Source of the DNA: Xenoacremonium recifei
Taxonomy: Eukaryota; Ascomycota; Sordariomycetes; Hypocreales; Nectriaceae
NCBI GenBank assembly: GCA_012184525.1
Contig: WOFQ01000033.1
Location: forward strand, 62,001 to 126,000
Length of the DNA: 64,000 nucleotides
Reading direction: 5' to 3'
Under the pieces are notes generated by a model, which ran no database searches, had not been told where the DNA came from, and was given only the letters and a program-made list of their open reading frames with translations. Within the stretch, counting starts at the first letter, position 1. Each line of letters opens with the position of its first letter. Both the position numbers and the translations under genes were made by a program. Shown piece by piece: positions 26,162-38,306 of the stretch.

Positions 26162-28411
26162 ATGGCGGCCTCCGCTTACAAGCAGTTCCTCGCTGCGCCC
26201 AGCTCGTCGCTGCTGGCCGACAAGGCGGCTCTGCACTATGTGACGACGACGACGACCGTCTCAGGCCCGACCGAGATCATCAAGCACCTCAACACCATCC
26301 AGAAGCAGGTCATCAAGAAGAAGGAGGACGTGCTCAGCAGCATTGATGGCGGCCGGGTTGTCGTGCTCGAGATCGACACTGGCCTAGGCTTCCAGACTGG
26401 CGGCGGTCCGTATTTGCCGGGCCTGGACGACAACTTCCTGGCCTCGCGCGTGGCCTATCTCCCAATTGTACGAGTGCCTCTGCTTTGATGATGTCTCTCT
26501 CTGCTGGTGCCCCTCAATGCTAACTGCGACCCTTCTCCCCAGACTCACATCGTGACCTTCGACGAGGCCGGCAAGATCGCGCAAATCCGGCTGCAATGGG
26601 ACCAGGGTTCGCTTCTGAAACAGATCGAGGTCATCGGCAAGTCGGGACGCAACTGGCCTATCCGCGATAGCAGGGAACAGATCAGCTTCATCCAGGCCTG
26701 TCTCAAGTCGGTCGGGTCGGCCGTCGAGTCGTCGCCCAGCCACAACGAAGCCGTGCTGCGCGCCCGCGGCAACTCGACGAACGCCCTGCGCGATCCGCAC
26801 GCCTCGCTGCAGCTGTTCGGCCCCCGCGAGGATCTTGAGGCGCCCGCGCCCGCCAACGTCGTGTCCCCCTACGCCGGCAACCGGCCGCGCCAGCGCTCCT
26901 TCACCGAGATCCTGGGCGATGAGCCCATCGAGGGCTCGCCCACGCGCCACCGCTCGGCATCGCCCAGCAAGGCCGGCCACGGCAAGAACTTCGCGCCCAT
27001 GCGCATCTTCGACGGCCAGCAGGATCTGCCCGCCGACGACGACGACACCGACACGCCCAAGGCCAAGCGCTACATCCGCCCCAACCCCAAGAAGTTCTCG
27101 CACTTCGACTTCGCCGACGGCTCCGACCCCCAGGACCAGCAGGAGTCGCGCCCGGTCTCGCAGGAGGACCGGCCCAAGTCCAAGCACGACAGCCAATGGT
27201 CCTTCTACGACTTCCAGACGCCGCAGAAGGTCAAGCCCAGCAAGACGCAGGCGATGAGGGCCCAAGACATCCGCCACTGGGACACGGACAAGGACGCCAT
27301 GGACACTCCCGCCGGCCAGCACCAGCCCCCCGTCAAGCCACGACGCGATGCCGAGACCCACTTCGAGCTTCAAGATGACGGTGAGCCAGTCCCCCATGTC
27401 CCCCGTCCCGGCGAAAAACCCAGAGGCTTCATGCACAACGAGGGCCTTGGACTCTACAAGAACCAGCTGTTTGACCCGGACGCCCCTGCAGCCCCTGGAC
27501 CCGATCGTGCCCTCGGCAACATCACCAACCTGAAGGACCGCGGCAAGGACTTTGAGCACCACTTCGAGATCACCGACGACCCCCCGACCCCCCAGCAGCC
27601 CGCCCCCGTGCCCGAGACGCGCAAGAAGGCGGTCAAGATGATGGATGCCAACTGGTCGTCCTACGACAAGTCGCCCGCGGCCCAGAAGGAGAACACCCCT
27701 CTGGACGGACGCCCGGGCCCGGATTCCAAGATCCATATTGCTGGCGATGGCATGGGCGGCCGCAAGGGCACCAACCGCGACTGGCTCTACGGGGAGGCCG
27801 AGGACGTCCCCGCGTCTATTCCCACGCGCAAGCCCGGCCAAGCCCCGGTGCAGGCCCCGGCCCAGGACACCGTGACTGCCGCCGGCCTCAGCCAGGCTCA
27901 GCGCATTCACATCGCCGGCGACGGCATGGGCGGCAAGAAGGGCACCAACCGCGATTGGCTTTACGGTGAGGCGGATGACACTCCCGCCTCTATTCCCACA
28001 CGAAAGCCCGGCCAAGCCCCGGCGCAGGATCTCACGCGCGACACGGTGACAGCCGCGGGTGTTGACCGAGCCCAGAAGATCCACATTGCCGGCGACGGCA
28101 TGGGCGGCAAGAAAGGCACCGAGCGAGACTGGCTCTACGGCCCCGGCCCCGGCGACGACAACCAAGCCGCGTCCGTCCCGACCCGCAAGCCCGGCCAGGC
28201 CCCAGCGCAGGATCTCGAGCAAGACACGGTGACGGCCACCGGCCTCAGCAAGGCCCAGCGCATCCACATCGCCGGCGACGGCATGGGCGGCAAGAAGGGC
28301 ACCAACCGCGACTGGCTGTACGGCCCCGGCCCTGGCGAGGAGCCTCCGGCGCCCGCGCCCACGCGCAAGGTCAACAAGTCGACCGCCCGCAGCGACTTCT
28401 GGGATTTCTAA
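26162..28411 (+). CDS. Uncharacterised fungal protein: NTF2-like N-terminus plus four GDGMGG/TNRDWLYG repeats
   Basis: Exons 26162-26467 and 26543-28411 (75-base intron, phase 0) give 724 residues. ATG 26162 sits in GCCATGGC. Residues 1-170 look like one folded alpha/beta domain (LHYVTTTTTVSGPTEIIKHL, then IVTFDEAGKIAQIRLQWDQG), reminiscent of NTF2/SnoaL-like folds; this is inference from pattern only. The rest is Pro/Asp-rich and probably disordered. It carries short aromatic-acidic motifs (HFDFADG, HFELQDDG, HFEITDD, SFYDF, terminal DFWDF). Four near-identical repeats of about 21 residues, KIHIAGDGMGGRKGTN then RDWLYG, are separated by 37-44-residue linkers that are themselves related (ASIPTRKPGQAPAQD, DTVTAAG). 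No function can be assigned. Confidence 0.88.
27728..28323 (+). repeat. Four tandemly arranged coding repeats
   Basis: Copies at about 27728-27793, 27899-27967, 28076-28141 and 28256-28323, each coding [KR]IHIAGDGMGG[RK]KGT followed by [NE]RDWLYG. The linkers are alike too, so the unit that duplicated was about 175 bases. Confidence 0.9.
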
Positions 28412-29251
28412 GACGGACGTCCGGGCGGCGATGTAATCAACGGGGTGGATTGCGAGGGATACCCACGATGCACGACTCTCCTGTGTTTTTTCTGTTGTCG
28501 GATTTTTGCTAGTTTCTTGTGTTGTTGTTGCTGCTGCTCTTGTTCGTCGTGCTCTTACGATTGTATGGTTCACATGTGGCTCACGATTCATGAGGAGACT
28601 GATTGTGTCGTTTCCTTGGCCCTTGGCGAGAAGAAAAAGAAATTTTTGTTAAAATTGGTTTCCCTTGATGCTGCGTGTTTTGAATTGCGCTTTGATGTGT
28701 CGTTTGAGAACTTTAAGGGTTGCTGCTGTGGAGGTGGACAGTGCATGGATAAAGACATAAGCGTGCAGTCTTGATCGAGCATCAAGTTCGTCATTCATTG
28801 CTTGTAACAGCGGTATCAACCACAGATTACCTCCCTAGCTACCTGACTATAAAGCTCATTATCAATGGTCATTCAAATGACCATCATCCTGCTCCAAACA
28901 ATTCTGTGTCGCAAAGCCTCGCAGGGCGACGTGCCAGATGGGAAGGTATAGAAAATAAGACATCAACGCAAAATCGAGAAAACAGAGATCCAAATCCATC
29001 AAATCGCTCGGTATCGTTCGCTCCAACAAGTCCAACGCCGTATTCCCTGCCGGGTTATCGAGAAGTAGATCGTACGCCGAGATAACCCGTGCTCGCAAAG
29101 TCCCAATCCCTTTCCACAGACCAGACTCCCACGCTAATTCAAGTTCCTTCCATCGCGTCGCGTTCCCAAGTAATGTTACAAACAATTATAGGTGTAATTC
29201 GTTAAGGTGCTCCTCCTCCTCCTCTCAGAGGCAGCAGCGTCAAGTGCAGCT
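28412..29251. other. Convergent 3' spacer
   Basis: 840 bases between the stops of the repeat protein (+) and the permease (-). The sequence is T-rich after 28480, as expected of a 3' untranslated region. No gene is seen. Confidence 0.6.
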
Positions 29252-31230
29252 TCAGCACATGATCTTGTATAGTTTCTTCCAGCGCGGCCAGGCCTGTCGT
29301 TCCTCGCGTTCTTGGGCGACAAGGATGGGCACATTGAAGTCGCGGCGGCCTGTGTCTACATCCATCCCGTCGACGGTAATAAACGATGTTCGATAGTAGA
29401 TCTTGTGGCCGAAGTAAAAGGCAAGGATGATTGGGGCGCCTATCCACTTGAGGAAGAAGTTCTGGGCGAGCTGTTTCGAGGTCTTGTCCTCCCAGCCAAC
29501 TGGGAATGCGCCGACCCAGAATTGGGCGATCAGGACGAGACCATTGAGCAAAACTCCAAAGTAGGAGCCCCCGACGCCAGTTTGAGCTTGGAAGGGGAGA
29601 TGTGAGATGCTGTGGCCGCGGGCAGCCCAGGCCTTTCGAAATCGAACGTGGCAGACGCAAATAGTACCCCATGTGATAATGGTAGAGAGTCCAGATATAG
29701 CAGAAAGCCAGTCTAGAATCGTAGCTTGTTGCGGCAGGTCGGCGAGGAAGGCAAGGAGACCAAAGGCAGTAGCAACACTAATGGCAACCAGGGGGCGACC
29801 CTTTCGATCGACATAAGCCAGGACCCTCGGCGCTTGGTTCTGGTTGGCGAGTGCCGCGAGGGTTCGTGATGAACCGAAGACGGCAGAGTTTCCGACTGAA
29901 AGAACGGCCGAGAGGATAACAGCATTCATTACTGATGGGAGTACTTGAATACCAGCTTCTTCGATAGCAATAACAAAGGGCGAGGCCTTCGCATCTGCGG
30001 CATTGTCGCTTCCGATGAGTCGAGTATCCGTGTAGGGCACGAGCAGTCCGACAAGGGCCAAGGCAACGATGTAAAATAGAGTAATTCTCCAAAACACCTG
30101 CTTCAGGGCTGTCGGAAGCGACTTTCGAGGGTTGGCCGTTTCGGCGGCAGCAAGACCAATGAGTTCGGTTCCAGCAAAGGCAAAGGCTGCTGTGACGAAG
30201 ACACTGCACAGTCCCTTGAAGCCATTGTTGAAGGCTCCGGGATTCTGCCAGTACTCGCCACCAATGTACCCTCGTTCGGGCGTGCCGCCACAGTTGAGGA
30301 CGATTCCGAGCAGGCTGAATAAACGTTAGTTGCGTTTCTAAAGTGTAGGATGGAGGAACTCACATGAAGCCGACGACGGCGACGACCTTGATAATAGAGA
30401 AGATGAACTCGGCTTCACCATAACCCTTTACCCCGAACATGTTGATGAGAATCACCACAAACAGGAAGATGGAGACGAAGATGGCACGGGTTAGATGGTC
30501 GTCCCAATAGGAGATTGTGAGAGAGGCGGAGATGATTTCCAATGGCAATACTATCAGCCATTGCATCGCATAGCTATGAGTGTCAGCATGGGCTTATAAA
30601 CTTGACAAGCAGGTCGGTCAACTCACTTCCAACCGATGGCAAACCCCCATGACGGATCGATGAAGCGCGTTGCCCACGATGAAAAGGAACCAGCAATGGG
30701 GAAGATGACGGCGAGCTCTCCTAGTGCTTGACACGTACAGAAGAGCATAGTGCCGACAATAGAGAAGGCTAGAAGCAACGAGGCAGGACCGCCCGTATGT
30801 AACGCCTTGCCCGACGTAACGAAGAGTCCGGTGCCTATAATCCAGTCTTCATGTTAGATCCCGTGTCTCGGCAGTGTCTCACTTCCCCTCGCGCAGACAT
30901 ACCAATCGAGCCTCCAATCGCAATCATCTGCAGATGCCTCCCCTTGAGCTTGCGCGCCAGCCCCGAGTTTGCCGTAGCCAGGACGGCCGTCTCCAGGTCG
31001 TAGTAGTGGGCGCCATTATGGATGCGGCCGCCGTCGATGCTGCTGCGGGTGGGATCGGTGAAGAGGGACGAGTTGGGGTCGCGCTTGAAGCCGTCGAAGA
31101 AGCGGTCCCAGTACCGCGGGAGGCTGTCGTCGTCGTACTCGGGCTCGCGCATGCTGAAGGAACTGCCGTGGGTGAGGGAGTCCTCCTTCAGCTTGACGGT
31201 GTTGAGCTCGGCGTCGGCGGGTGGCGTCAT
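29252..31230 (-). CDS. Amino-acid permease (YAT/AAP family, APC superfamily)
   Basis: Plasma-membrane proton-coupled amino-acid importer. Four exons, 31230-30903, 30834-30627, 30573-30364 and 30314-29252, give 602 residues; introns of 49-68 bases all keep the frame. A hydrophilic N-terminus of about 90 residues leads into KLKGRHLQMIAIGGSIGTGL, the classic first-helix signature of the family. It is followed by GELAVIFPIAGSFSSWATRF and the usual twelve hydrophobic segments, for example VFVTAAFAFAGTELIGLAAAE and SGLSTIITWGTICVCHVRFR. The end, RRDFNVPILVAQEREERQ, is also typical. Substrate range (general or specific) cannot be read from sequence. ATG 31230 is preferred; the frame is open to 31284. 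Confidence 0.95.
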
Positions 31231-33153
31231 TCTCGCCGTCCTCCGGTACGTCGCTGGCCCGGAAGCGGGAGGTTGGCCGCTCACGAGAGTCTGTCAGAGT
31301 CGAGGATGGTGGTGGTGATGGAGAGAGTGTGTGTCGGGCCAGCCTCTAATGTTGTAGGGCCTGGTGCGATGAGATGAGCTGGTCGGTCGCGCAACTGCGT
31401 CGGAAGGGGCCGTCCTCAGCGTCAGAGCTGGTATCGCGAGAGATTATCGCTATCGTATCTTCGTCGTCGTCGAAGCGAGCCGGGTCTAGTGTCCGTCGGC
31501 ATGTCGCCACCAGGTCGAGAGGGCCGTGATGCGGTGCAGAGAAGCCACAGCGAGCGCAACCAATTCCCAGCAACAGAGTGAATCAGAGCAAAAGACGAGG
31601 TGCAAAGGGCCAAGGCGAGATAAGTATACAGAGGCGCCGGCGACTCGCAGAAGAAGATCGGGTAACGGCCAGACGGCAGGCTAGCAAGGGGCTGGAGGGG
31701 AGTTGAAGGTGGTGGGCTTATCGCTGCGAGTCTGGACGGTGACGGACTGGATAGAACCAGACAAGGCCCCAGCTCGAGACAAGGAAGGACTCGAGGCGAC
31801 AGGGATGCACCACCTGCCAGACGCCCAGACCGCCCTGTGGCCTGGCTGGGCGAGGTACTGGCGAGTCCCGCGGAGTACTGTAGAGTACATTGTTAGAGGA
31901 GCGTCCGCTATCTCTCAGTGGGGCGAGGCTTGCCGTCCTGGGCGTCAAGGCGTGACGGACCCGCAGCGAACGTGCTGAAGGCATTCTACTGGAGGCGGAG
32001 CCGAGGCGCATCCTTATCCACTGGATCTGCTCTGGGCTGTCTGAACCCGGCAGGCACAGATTCGAGGGCGCACGTCAGGGCAGGAGCGAGGGTCTAGCAG
32101 GTACTCTGTGCTGCTGTCCCTTAGTCAGGGCCCTGTGAACCTCGACGCTGACTGACTCACCCGTAGAGACTCGGGATAACCTCATCAACGCTCAATCACC
32201 CCATTGTCCGGTCCGCCATCTCGACCTCTTCACATGCGACTCGCCTCCTGGCCCGGACACGAGCTCCAGCCCATGCTAAAAACGACACCATCAGAAACGC
32301 CAGGTCTGAGCGGCCCAGCGCCCAGCCCAGCCCAGCCCAGCCCAGTGCGACGGGACGCAGAGTGCAACGTGGTCCAGTGTCCACCGCCGCCAAGGTTGGC
32401 TTGCCCAGGAGGCGGAGGCGGAGGCACAGAAGCCACCGTTCCATGCTAAATTGCTGCCTTGAGACTGCGAGACGATGGACGCTTCTGCTCGTGCGGCGCT
32501 GCAGCCAGGGATATGCCTCCCTCCTTGCGAGATGGCTCTCGAACCGACTCGCTTGCCGCAGAGCACATCCCAGAGTACTCCCGCAGTGCGGAATGAAAGC
32601 GATCATCATCAGCCTTGTTGAGCCGCGCTCCGGGAGATGATCCTTCCCGCTGTCACTTGTCAATGATCTGTGGTCTGAGTCTTTGGCTCGGCTAACGGTA
32701 GCTCATTGCACGTGCTGAGACTTCTTTCTTTGGGTAGGCTATTGGATGATAGCTGTGTTTAGCAGGTCAGGTACTTTCAGAAGCTCGAGCTCCCAAAGGT
32801 GCCAGCATCAAATCTCCTTCCAAATACGGCAGCCGTTTTGAAGCTGTCACTTTGTCGCCGCCCCTCCTCCCCCACACACACTTTATGCCAGTAGCTCACA
32901 TATGTAATCTTACTGATAGCCAACGCTATATGTTCAACAGCTTAAGAATAATTGTCGCGTAGATGAAGATACTTTTGACATGCTCCCCATATTTCCAATG
33001 CACTCGTATATACAGATAGCGTGCTCAAACGAGCTCTAGCAAGACACCGCCCAAAGCGCTCTAATGACCCCTTTCAATCTTTACAGTACATCGGTGCCGG
33101 TTCATCCATTCACACAAATACAATCCTGCCGTCGTTCAATGCCGGATATCCCT
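31231..33153. other. 1.9-kb spacer: permease promoter and mannosidase 3' flank
   Basis: No gene seen. The half nearer the permease is GC-rich, with overlapping low-complexity frames on both strands, and includes a CCCAG microsatellite. The last 300 bases are AT-richer and are probably the 3' untranslated region of the GH47 gene. Confidence 0.6.
32321..32345. repeat. CCCAG pentanucleotide microsatellite
   Basis: Five perfect CCCAG units, with a sixth, offset unit just upstream (32314-32318). Confidence 0.9.
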
Positions 33154-35291
33154 CTAGTTGTATTCCGTCTCTTGCTTTCCAACGATTCGCCCCCTCGAGT
33201 CTCTCGGCTTTCGCTGCCAGCCCGTCGAGAACAGCTGCCCCATATCAAAACGAGGCAGTGGGTGAGCCTCCGTGTTCAGCACCACCTTGTCCAACGGCAA
33301 GACGTCGTCGTCGGAGAATAGCAGGTACAAATACTTCAAAGTCTCGGCCTAATTAATGTGTAAGCAACAAGCGCCACAGGATTATTATCAGTGTCAATAA
33401 GCACTTACCAGCCAGAAGCTCTCCATATTGTCCTTGACAGTTGGTGGGATGACATTCGCGTTGGACAGACTCGTAAAGCCGCCTCCATCAGGGGCAGCCG
33501 TGTAATTCACAAACGACTTGAACATCTCCCAGCCCCATTCACGATAGCGGATGTCGTGCGTGATCCTCCACATGTAGAACAGGCTTTCCACCGTCTCTGG
33601 TCGCTGCAGGTTGTGCTGGTCGTTAGTCCTAACGCTAAAGTCCTTCCGCCACTCTGCGTTCGGGTCCGGGTCAAACGTCGTAGGCGCCTGGTGAGCCATT
33701 GAGATGGGTGGTGGCGGCCGTGTGATGGTGAAGTAGGTGATCTCTGCAGAAAGACCCGTCGCCATATACTTGTACATGCCCCAGCAAGTATGCATCAGCT
33801 CTCGCGCGAGGATCATGTCGTCCTCATTCTTCTGTGTCCAGGTGGGCAGCTTGCGGGCTTCGGCTTCCGAAAGGCCACCGGTAGCACCCAAGGCGATGGT
33901 TCCGGGCATGAAGCACACCAGATGGTCCATCTTGGGTGTCATGGGGCTCTGCAGTCCATTCGGTCGCTCTCCGATGATGGTGAACTGGGAGTTCTCCGTG
34001 TAGGTAACCAGGTTCTTGCGGACTCCTTGTAAAGCTTCGTCCCACATGTCCAGATAGACCTTTTCCTGCTTGTTGGTTTGCAGATATTGCTTGATGAGAT
34101 ATTCGTAGTAAGAGTCGCCACGGCTTCCCAAACGCACGTTTGAACCCCTAAACTGTCCGGTAGTTGCGTAGATATAAATTGGCAACAGTCCATCCTGGGC
34201 ACCGTTATCGTCAACAATTTGCATGACCTTCTCGACCTTGTCCCAGAAATACTTCTCGCCTGTCAGTTTGGCCAAGTACTTGAATTCGAGCTGCAAACTC
34301 GTGGCCTCGGCCGTTGACGAAGCACCCATATCGGCATGAGACGGAATGCCCTCGTACTTCCCGAGGTTGACGCTAGCAAATGGGATGCCTGAGGGAGAAT
34401 CGAAAGCGCTCAGAAGGCGGTCGGCAAGATCCTTGGCCTTTTCCAGATACAAATCTTCCCCGGGAGCTCCAGGGTCGTCATCGGCGATGGGAGCGAGGTG
34501 CGGGAACTCGTTAGACAGGTAATGCGCCGACAGTAAACCACCCATCATGCGAATCGTTGTCTCAAACGTGTTGACGTCCTGGTCCTGGTCCCACGTCAGG
34601 CTTTGGGAGATCCAATCGCGGGCAAGCTCGACCCGGGAAGTGAGGTTCATCAGCATCAGGGTGTCGAGAGAATCGACGATTATCCAGCCGAGACCCTTGG
34701 ACGCCATCATGCGACCCCTCTTCGAGATTGGACGGTACTCATCGTAGCCTACAATGCATCGTGTTAGTAAGAGCTTCGGATTTCAAACACTGGCGCAGCC
34801 ATACCCCAAGCATATCGATGGTAGGCGTCCCAACTCAACTCGAACGCCTCAACGACCCGGTCTCGTCTCTTGCCCCAGTCCGCCTTTCCCTTCTCTTGCG
34901 ACTCAGTCATCCAACTCCAGTCCGTGACGCGCCGCTGGGGTTCGGCACTCCGCGAGAAGAACCCCATATAGTACAGCAGAGTCAAGAACACGAAGGTGAG
35001 AGTCCCGACGGACCGTTTGCGCTTCCATAGCGGCCGATCCGGGGGATGCCCGTACGGCTTGTCTTTGTACATGGGCAATTCGCGTCGGCCATCCGCCCCG
35101 GAGCCCCAGACCCGGTCTTCAAGCTGCCGCTGGGGGTTCGAGAAGGAGGGGATGTTCTTGGGCATGGAGAACGACATCTCTAGAGCATTGGCACCGACCC
35201 GCGATGCCCTGGTCTTGAGGTTCTCGGCGGCTTGAAAGGTGGAGGCTGCAAAGGCGTTTTTCTTATGGATATTGAACGGGTCGCGAATCAT
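33154..35291 (-). CDS. Class I alpha-1,2-mannosidase, GH47, membrane-anchored
   Basis: Trims alpha-1,2-mannose from N-glycans in the ER/Golgi. Exons end at 34805, then 34748-33409, then 33348-33154. From ATG 35291 the product is 673 residues. Type II topology: a cytosolic N-terminus, then an anchor (SVGTLTFVFLTLLYYMGFF), then the catalytic domain. Family landmarks: WDAYHRYAWG, IVDSLDTLMLMNL, FETTIRMMGGLLSAHYLS, TAEATSLQLEFKYLAKLTG, VCFMPGTIALG, RPETVESLFYMWRIT, KDNMESFWLAETLKYLYLLF and LNTEAHPL, whose Thr is the calcium ligand in the family. The frame is open and conserved-looking for at least 28 codons upstream of 35291, but the expected start there is TTG (35375), so the true start is uncertain. 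ER versus Golgi subtype is not decided here. Confidence 0.95.
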
Positions 35292-36062
35292 CGAGCTGGG
35301 ATCGAGGTCTGCATATCGCGGCGGCGCGGACAAGGAGGAGGGGAGGATCGCGCTCGGAGATGGTCGTCGTGGCAAAGGAGTGGGCGAGACGACGTGGACG
35401 GAAGCGTCGATGCAGCTTCACCAGCAGACAGACAAACGGCTTGGCGGTGCAAAAGCCCAACGCCTCGGTTCGGCAGGATGCACGTGAAATAAAGAAGAGG
35501 AAAGGTCTCTGATCACCGCCCCAGCATGTTTCCAGGAGAAGCTTCAATGGCAAGCTTCCGGCGAGCATTCAAGGACAAAGCCCCGGACTATAAATGCTAG
35601 CGTCGTCAGTGGTTCCTTGGTCGTTGGTCGAGCTTCAGCCATCCCTGAGGAGAGAAGAGGACATGTAAGCCAATCGGGGGGGTTATGGGTCCATCAAAGA
35701 ACTGGAAACCCCCCACGGGCGACAGTCGGGACAAGGGTCTTGCTGTTTGAAGATGTCGTTTCAACGTTGTCCATCATTGTATTTTGCCAGGTTTTGCAAT
35801 ATTACAAGTACAAGCACACAGCCTTGATTTTCCAGTCGAGTCTGCAAGAACTCTGTTCAGGCTCGCACCTGCCGCCCCGACAGTCTCAGAAGGAACCCGA
35901 GTCAGGTCTGTGGCACTCTACAGACCTGACGTAACTCCATATTCGTCGAATTTCCGAGACAAGGGCCGACAAACGGTGGTGTGGGGATTATAGACGGTCC
36001 TGCACCGTGCGCGCAGCCGACTTCCGTTGAACAAAGCAACCATAATAGGCGCGCCTCACGTC
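35292..36062. other. Divergent promoter of GH47 and ATG10
   Basis: 770 bases upstream of both genes. The part next to GH47 (to about 35475) continues the mannosidase frame without an ATG. The remainder shows no gene. Confidence 0.6.
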
Positions 36063-36921
36063 ATGAGCATCGCCAACTTCCCCTCGCTCAGCCAGGACGA
36101 GTTCGCCGAAGCCTGCCATCACCTCGAGCGTCGCTACTGCCAGGCCTCTCTGGGCCCAGAGAGGGCACGATGGAAGCTCAACGTCTGTACCGCTCTCAAC
36201 ACCGAGTTTGCTCTCGACGGCGGGTGCTCGACATATGTACAAATACGGCGTCCTCTACAGGCGGATCTCGATCATGGCAATCTCTCCTTAGATCTAGACA
36301 GCTTCTCATTCTACGAAGATCAGGGAAATGAAGCATCCTTGGCAGCTGATAGTGAAATGAAGGACGCTGAAGAGTCGGATGAGGTACGCAGGCGTCGTTT
36401 ATGGAGCTCGATTGCATGTCCCTCGATTTCTCACCGTTTGCTAGGCCGTCATCCCTAAACAGCTCTCTCGGCCAGACATCGGCATCGTAGAGTACGAGAT
36501 TCACCTCCATCCCACATATCGCGTGCCATGTCTATGGTTCACTCTACGCAACCTTCCACCCGATGAGCCAGCCTTCAACATTGACACTGTCTTCCGCCGC
36601 CTGGTCCCTGATGAATACAAGGCAGGACTGCGGACGCTTGGCGGCGTCGGAGGCATTTCGGCCGATGTAAGTGATGAGAGAATGCTATATAACAAGTCAA
36701 TTCTTGAATTCCTGGGTATCGTAAGCTGGTCGGCCTAACTAACAGTGTGCTTGTAGCATCACCCAGTCACGGGCGTCCCGTCCTTCTTCGTGCATCCATG
36801 CTTGCTGGGGGATGCCATCTCCAAATTCGAATGCGACAGGACGAACTACCTCATGATCTGGCTCGGACTTGTTGGAGGCTGTGTCGGTTTGTGGATTCCA
36901 ACACAGATGGCACTCCCGTAA
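36063..36921 (+). CDS. ATG10: Autophagy E2-like enzyme Atg10
   Basis: Ubiquitin-like-conjugating enzyme that transfers Atg12 to Atg5, needed for autophagosome formation. Exons 36063-36383, 36445-36666 and 36757-36921 give 235 residues, all joins phase 0. The catalytic core is visible: YEIHLHPTYRVPCLWFTL in the central sheet and HHPVTGVPSFFVHPC, whose final Cys (about residue 196) is the thioester-forming residue of the Atg3/Atg10 family. The C-terminus (YLMIWLGLVGGCVGLWIP) is also typical. ATG 36063 is the first in frame (TTG precedes it at 36027). The stop lies only 64 bases from the stop of the convergent U2B'' gene. Confidence 0.92.
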
Positions 36922-36985
36922 GCCATCCCAGAGCCGCCAGTATTATCCTTCACTCGTCATTATCCATAGGCGCTGTCCGCGTCGT

Positions 36986-37685
36986 TCAGTCATCGTCATC
37001 GCTATCCTCCTCCATAGCGACATCGGATTCGCTATCATCCTCGTCGTCCCTTGTTCGCTTTTGTCCCCGGCTCTCTGGTGTACCGGCATCCTGCATCACC
37101 TGGTCCACGGCCGCCGTCGGTTTCTTTGGCAAGGTCGACTCCGAGGATGCTCCTGGGGGTGGAGCGTTGAAGATGCTCTGCTGAAGCTTGGTCTGTTCCA
37201 CGGTTGCGGCGCCAGAGCCTGAATTGGGAATCTTGAAAGTGCCATCGAGCTTGGCGACGAAATGCGACTTCGACTTCGCGTACTGGATCTTCTGTAAACC
37301 AAGTTTAGCAACTTCGAATCCTGAACCAGATGTTACGAGGACACGTACGAGTGGTCTGCCGAGGAACGTTTGCCCATCAAGAGATCGCATCGCTTGTGTT
37401 GCAGACTGGATGTCTCGGAAGACGATATGGGCCTGGCCGCGCATCTCCATGGTCCTGAGCGCGACGATATCAAGAACTGGTCCGTAGGTCGAAAACAACA
37501 TATAGAGAGCGGTCCGGAGATCGGCCTTCTGGATTTTCGACGACGGCAAGTTGGTGACATAGAGACTACGACCAATTAGCATTGGCATTCAAATGTGTAG
37601 AAATAGAAACTCACGTCTGGTTTGGCGGTATAGGCTGCACCTTTGCGGGCAGGGAAGCATTTGGCTGGAGGGTACGAGTAGCCAT
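36986..37685 (-). CDS. U2 snRNP B''/U1A-like single-RRM protein (yeast Msl1 type)
   Basis: Spliceosomal RNA-binding protein of the U1A/U2B''/SNF family, acting in the nucleus on U2 snRNA. Exons 37685-37615, 37565-37349 and 37291-36986 give 197 residues. N-terminus: PIPPNQTLYVTNLPSSKI, the usual opening of this family's first RRM. RNP1-like motif: RGQAHIVF; the RRM closes with FLGRPLKIQYAKSKSHF, which needs both introns to be removed. After the RRM comes LDGTFKIP, then a disordered tail with a basic patch (RGQKRTRDDE) and an acidic end of Asp/Glu. There is no second RRM, unlike the animal proteins, so the architecture resembles yeast Msl1. Confidence 0.88.
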
Positions 37686-38306
37686 GGTAGTCATAATGGG
37701 AGGAGAGTCGCACCAACGGACTCTCAGAACGAACGAGTGGGTTCCACGAGAGTCCTTAGATCCTAATGATAACAAAGTCAAATGTTAAGACCTGTCATAA
37801 GAATGGCGGTATGAGCTGTAGAAGAGTATTTGCGACATTGAAATTTGGGTCCATCGCGTTCGCTGCGAGAGACCTAGATTCTTGGGAGACGACGGGCCCG
37901 GCACAACGTTGTTCCGGAATTCCCCATACCTAGGTAGGAGCTCCTATTAGAAGGGCTATCTGTTTTACGAGCAAAGTATAGAAAATTTCCACAGATCTAT
38001 AATCATACATGTTACAAAGCTGTTTCTAGACTAAGGACCGAATACTTTATCCTTAAAACACCAACCATAAAACTTTGTAAGCCGTTCACCAGACAGGCTT
38101 GAACAGCACCGAATGCTACCCTACACATCAGACCCGAAAATGGTGGTAAGCTCCTGACGTAACCCCACCCCCACCATCTCAGCCTCCTGTATTCGCGGCA
38201 GCTCCTCAGCCTCTCTACCGCAACTTACACCTCAATCCTCAACTACATCCACCAAGCTACGTGATAGTAGAGAGCTCCTCCTATCACATCCACCTCGTTG
38301 CCCACC
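37686..38306. other. Divergent promoter of U2B'' and ARPC1
   Basis: 620 bases, AT-rich in the middle (about 37960-38060). No gene is seen. Confidence 0.6.

Noticed and set aside
26384..28591. 735-codon open frame on the minus strand opposite the repeat protein
   Set aside because: It mirrors a GC-rich, C-ending coding frame; its composition (Gly/Ala/Val/Leu/Arg runs) is what the complement of such codons gives, and the plus-strand gene has intron and repeat support.
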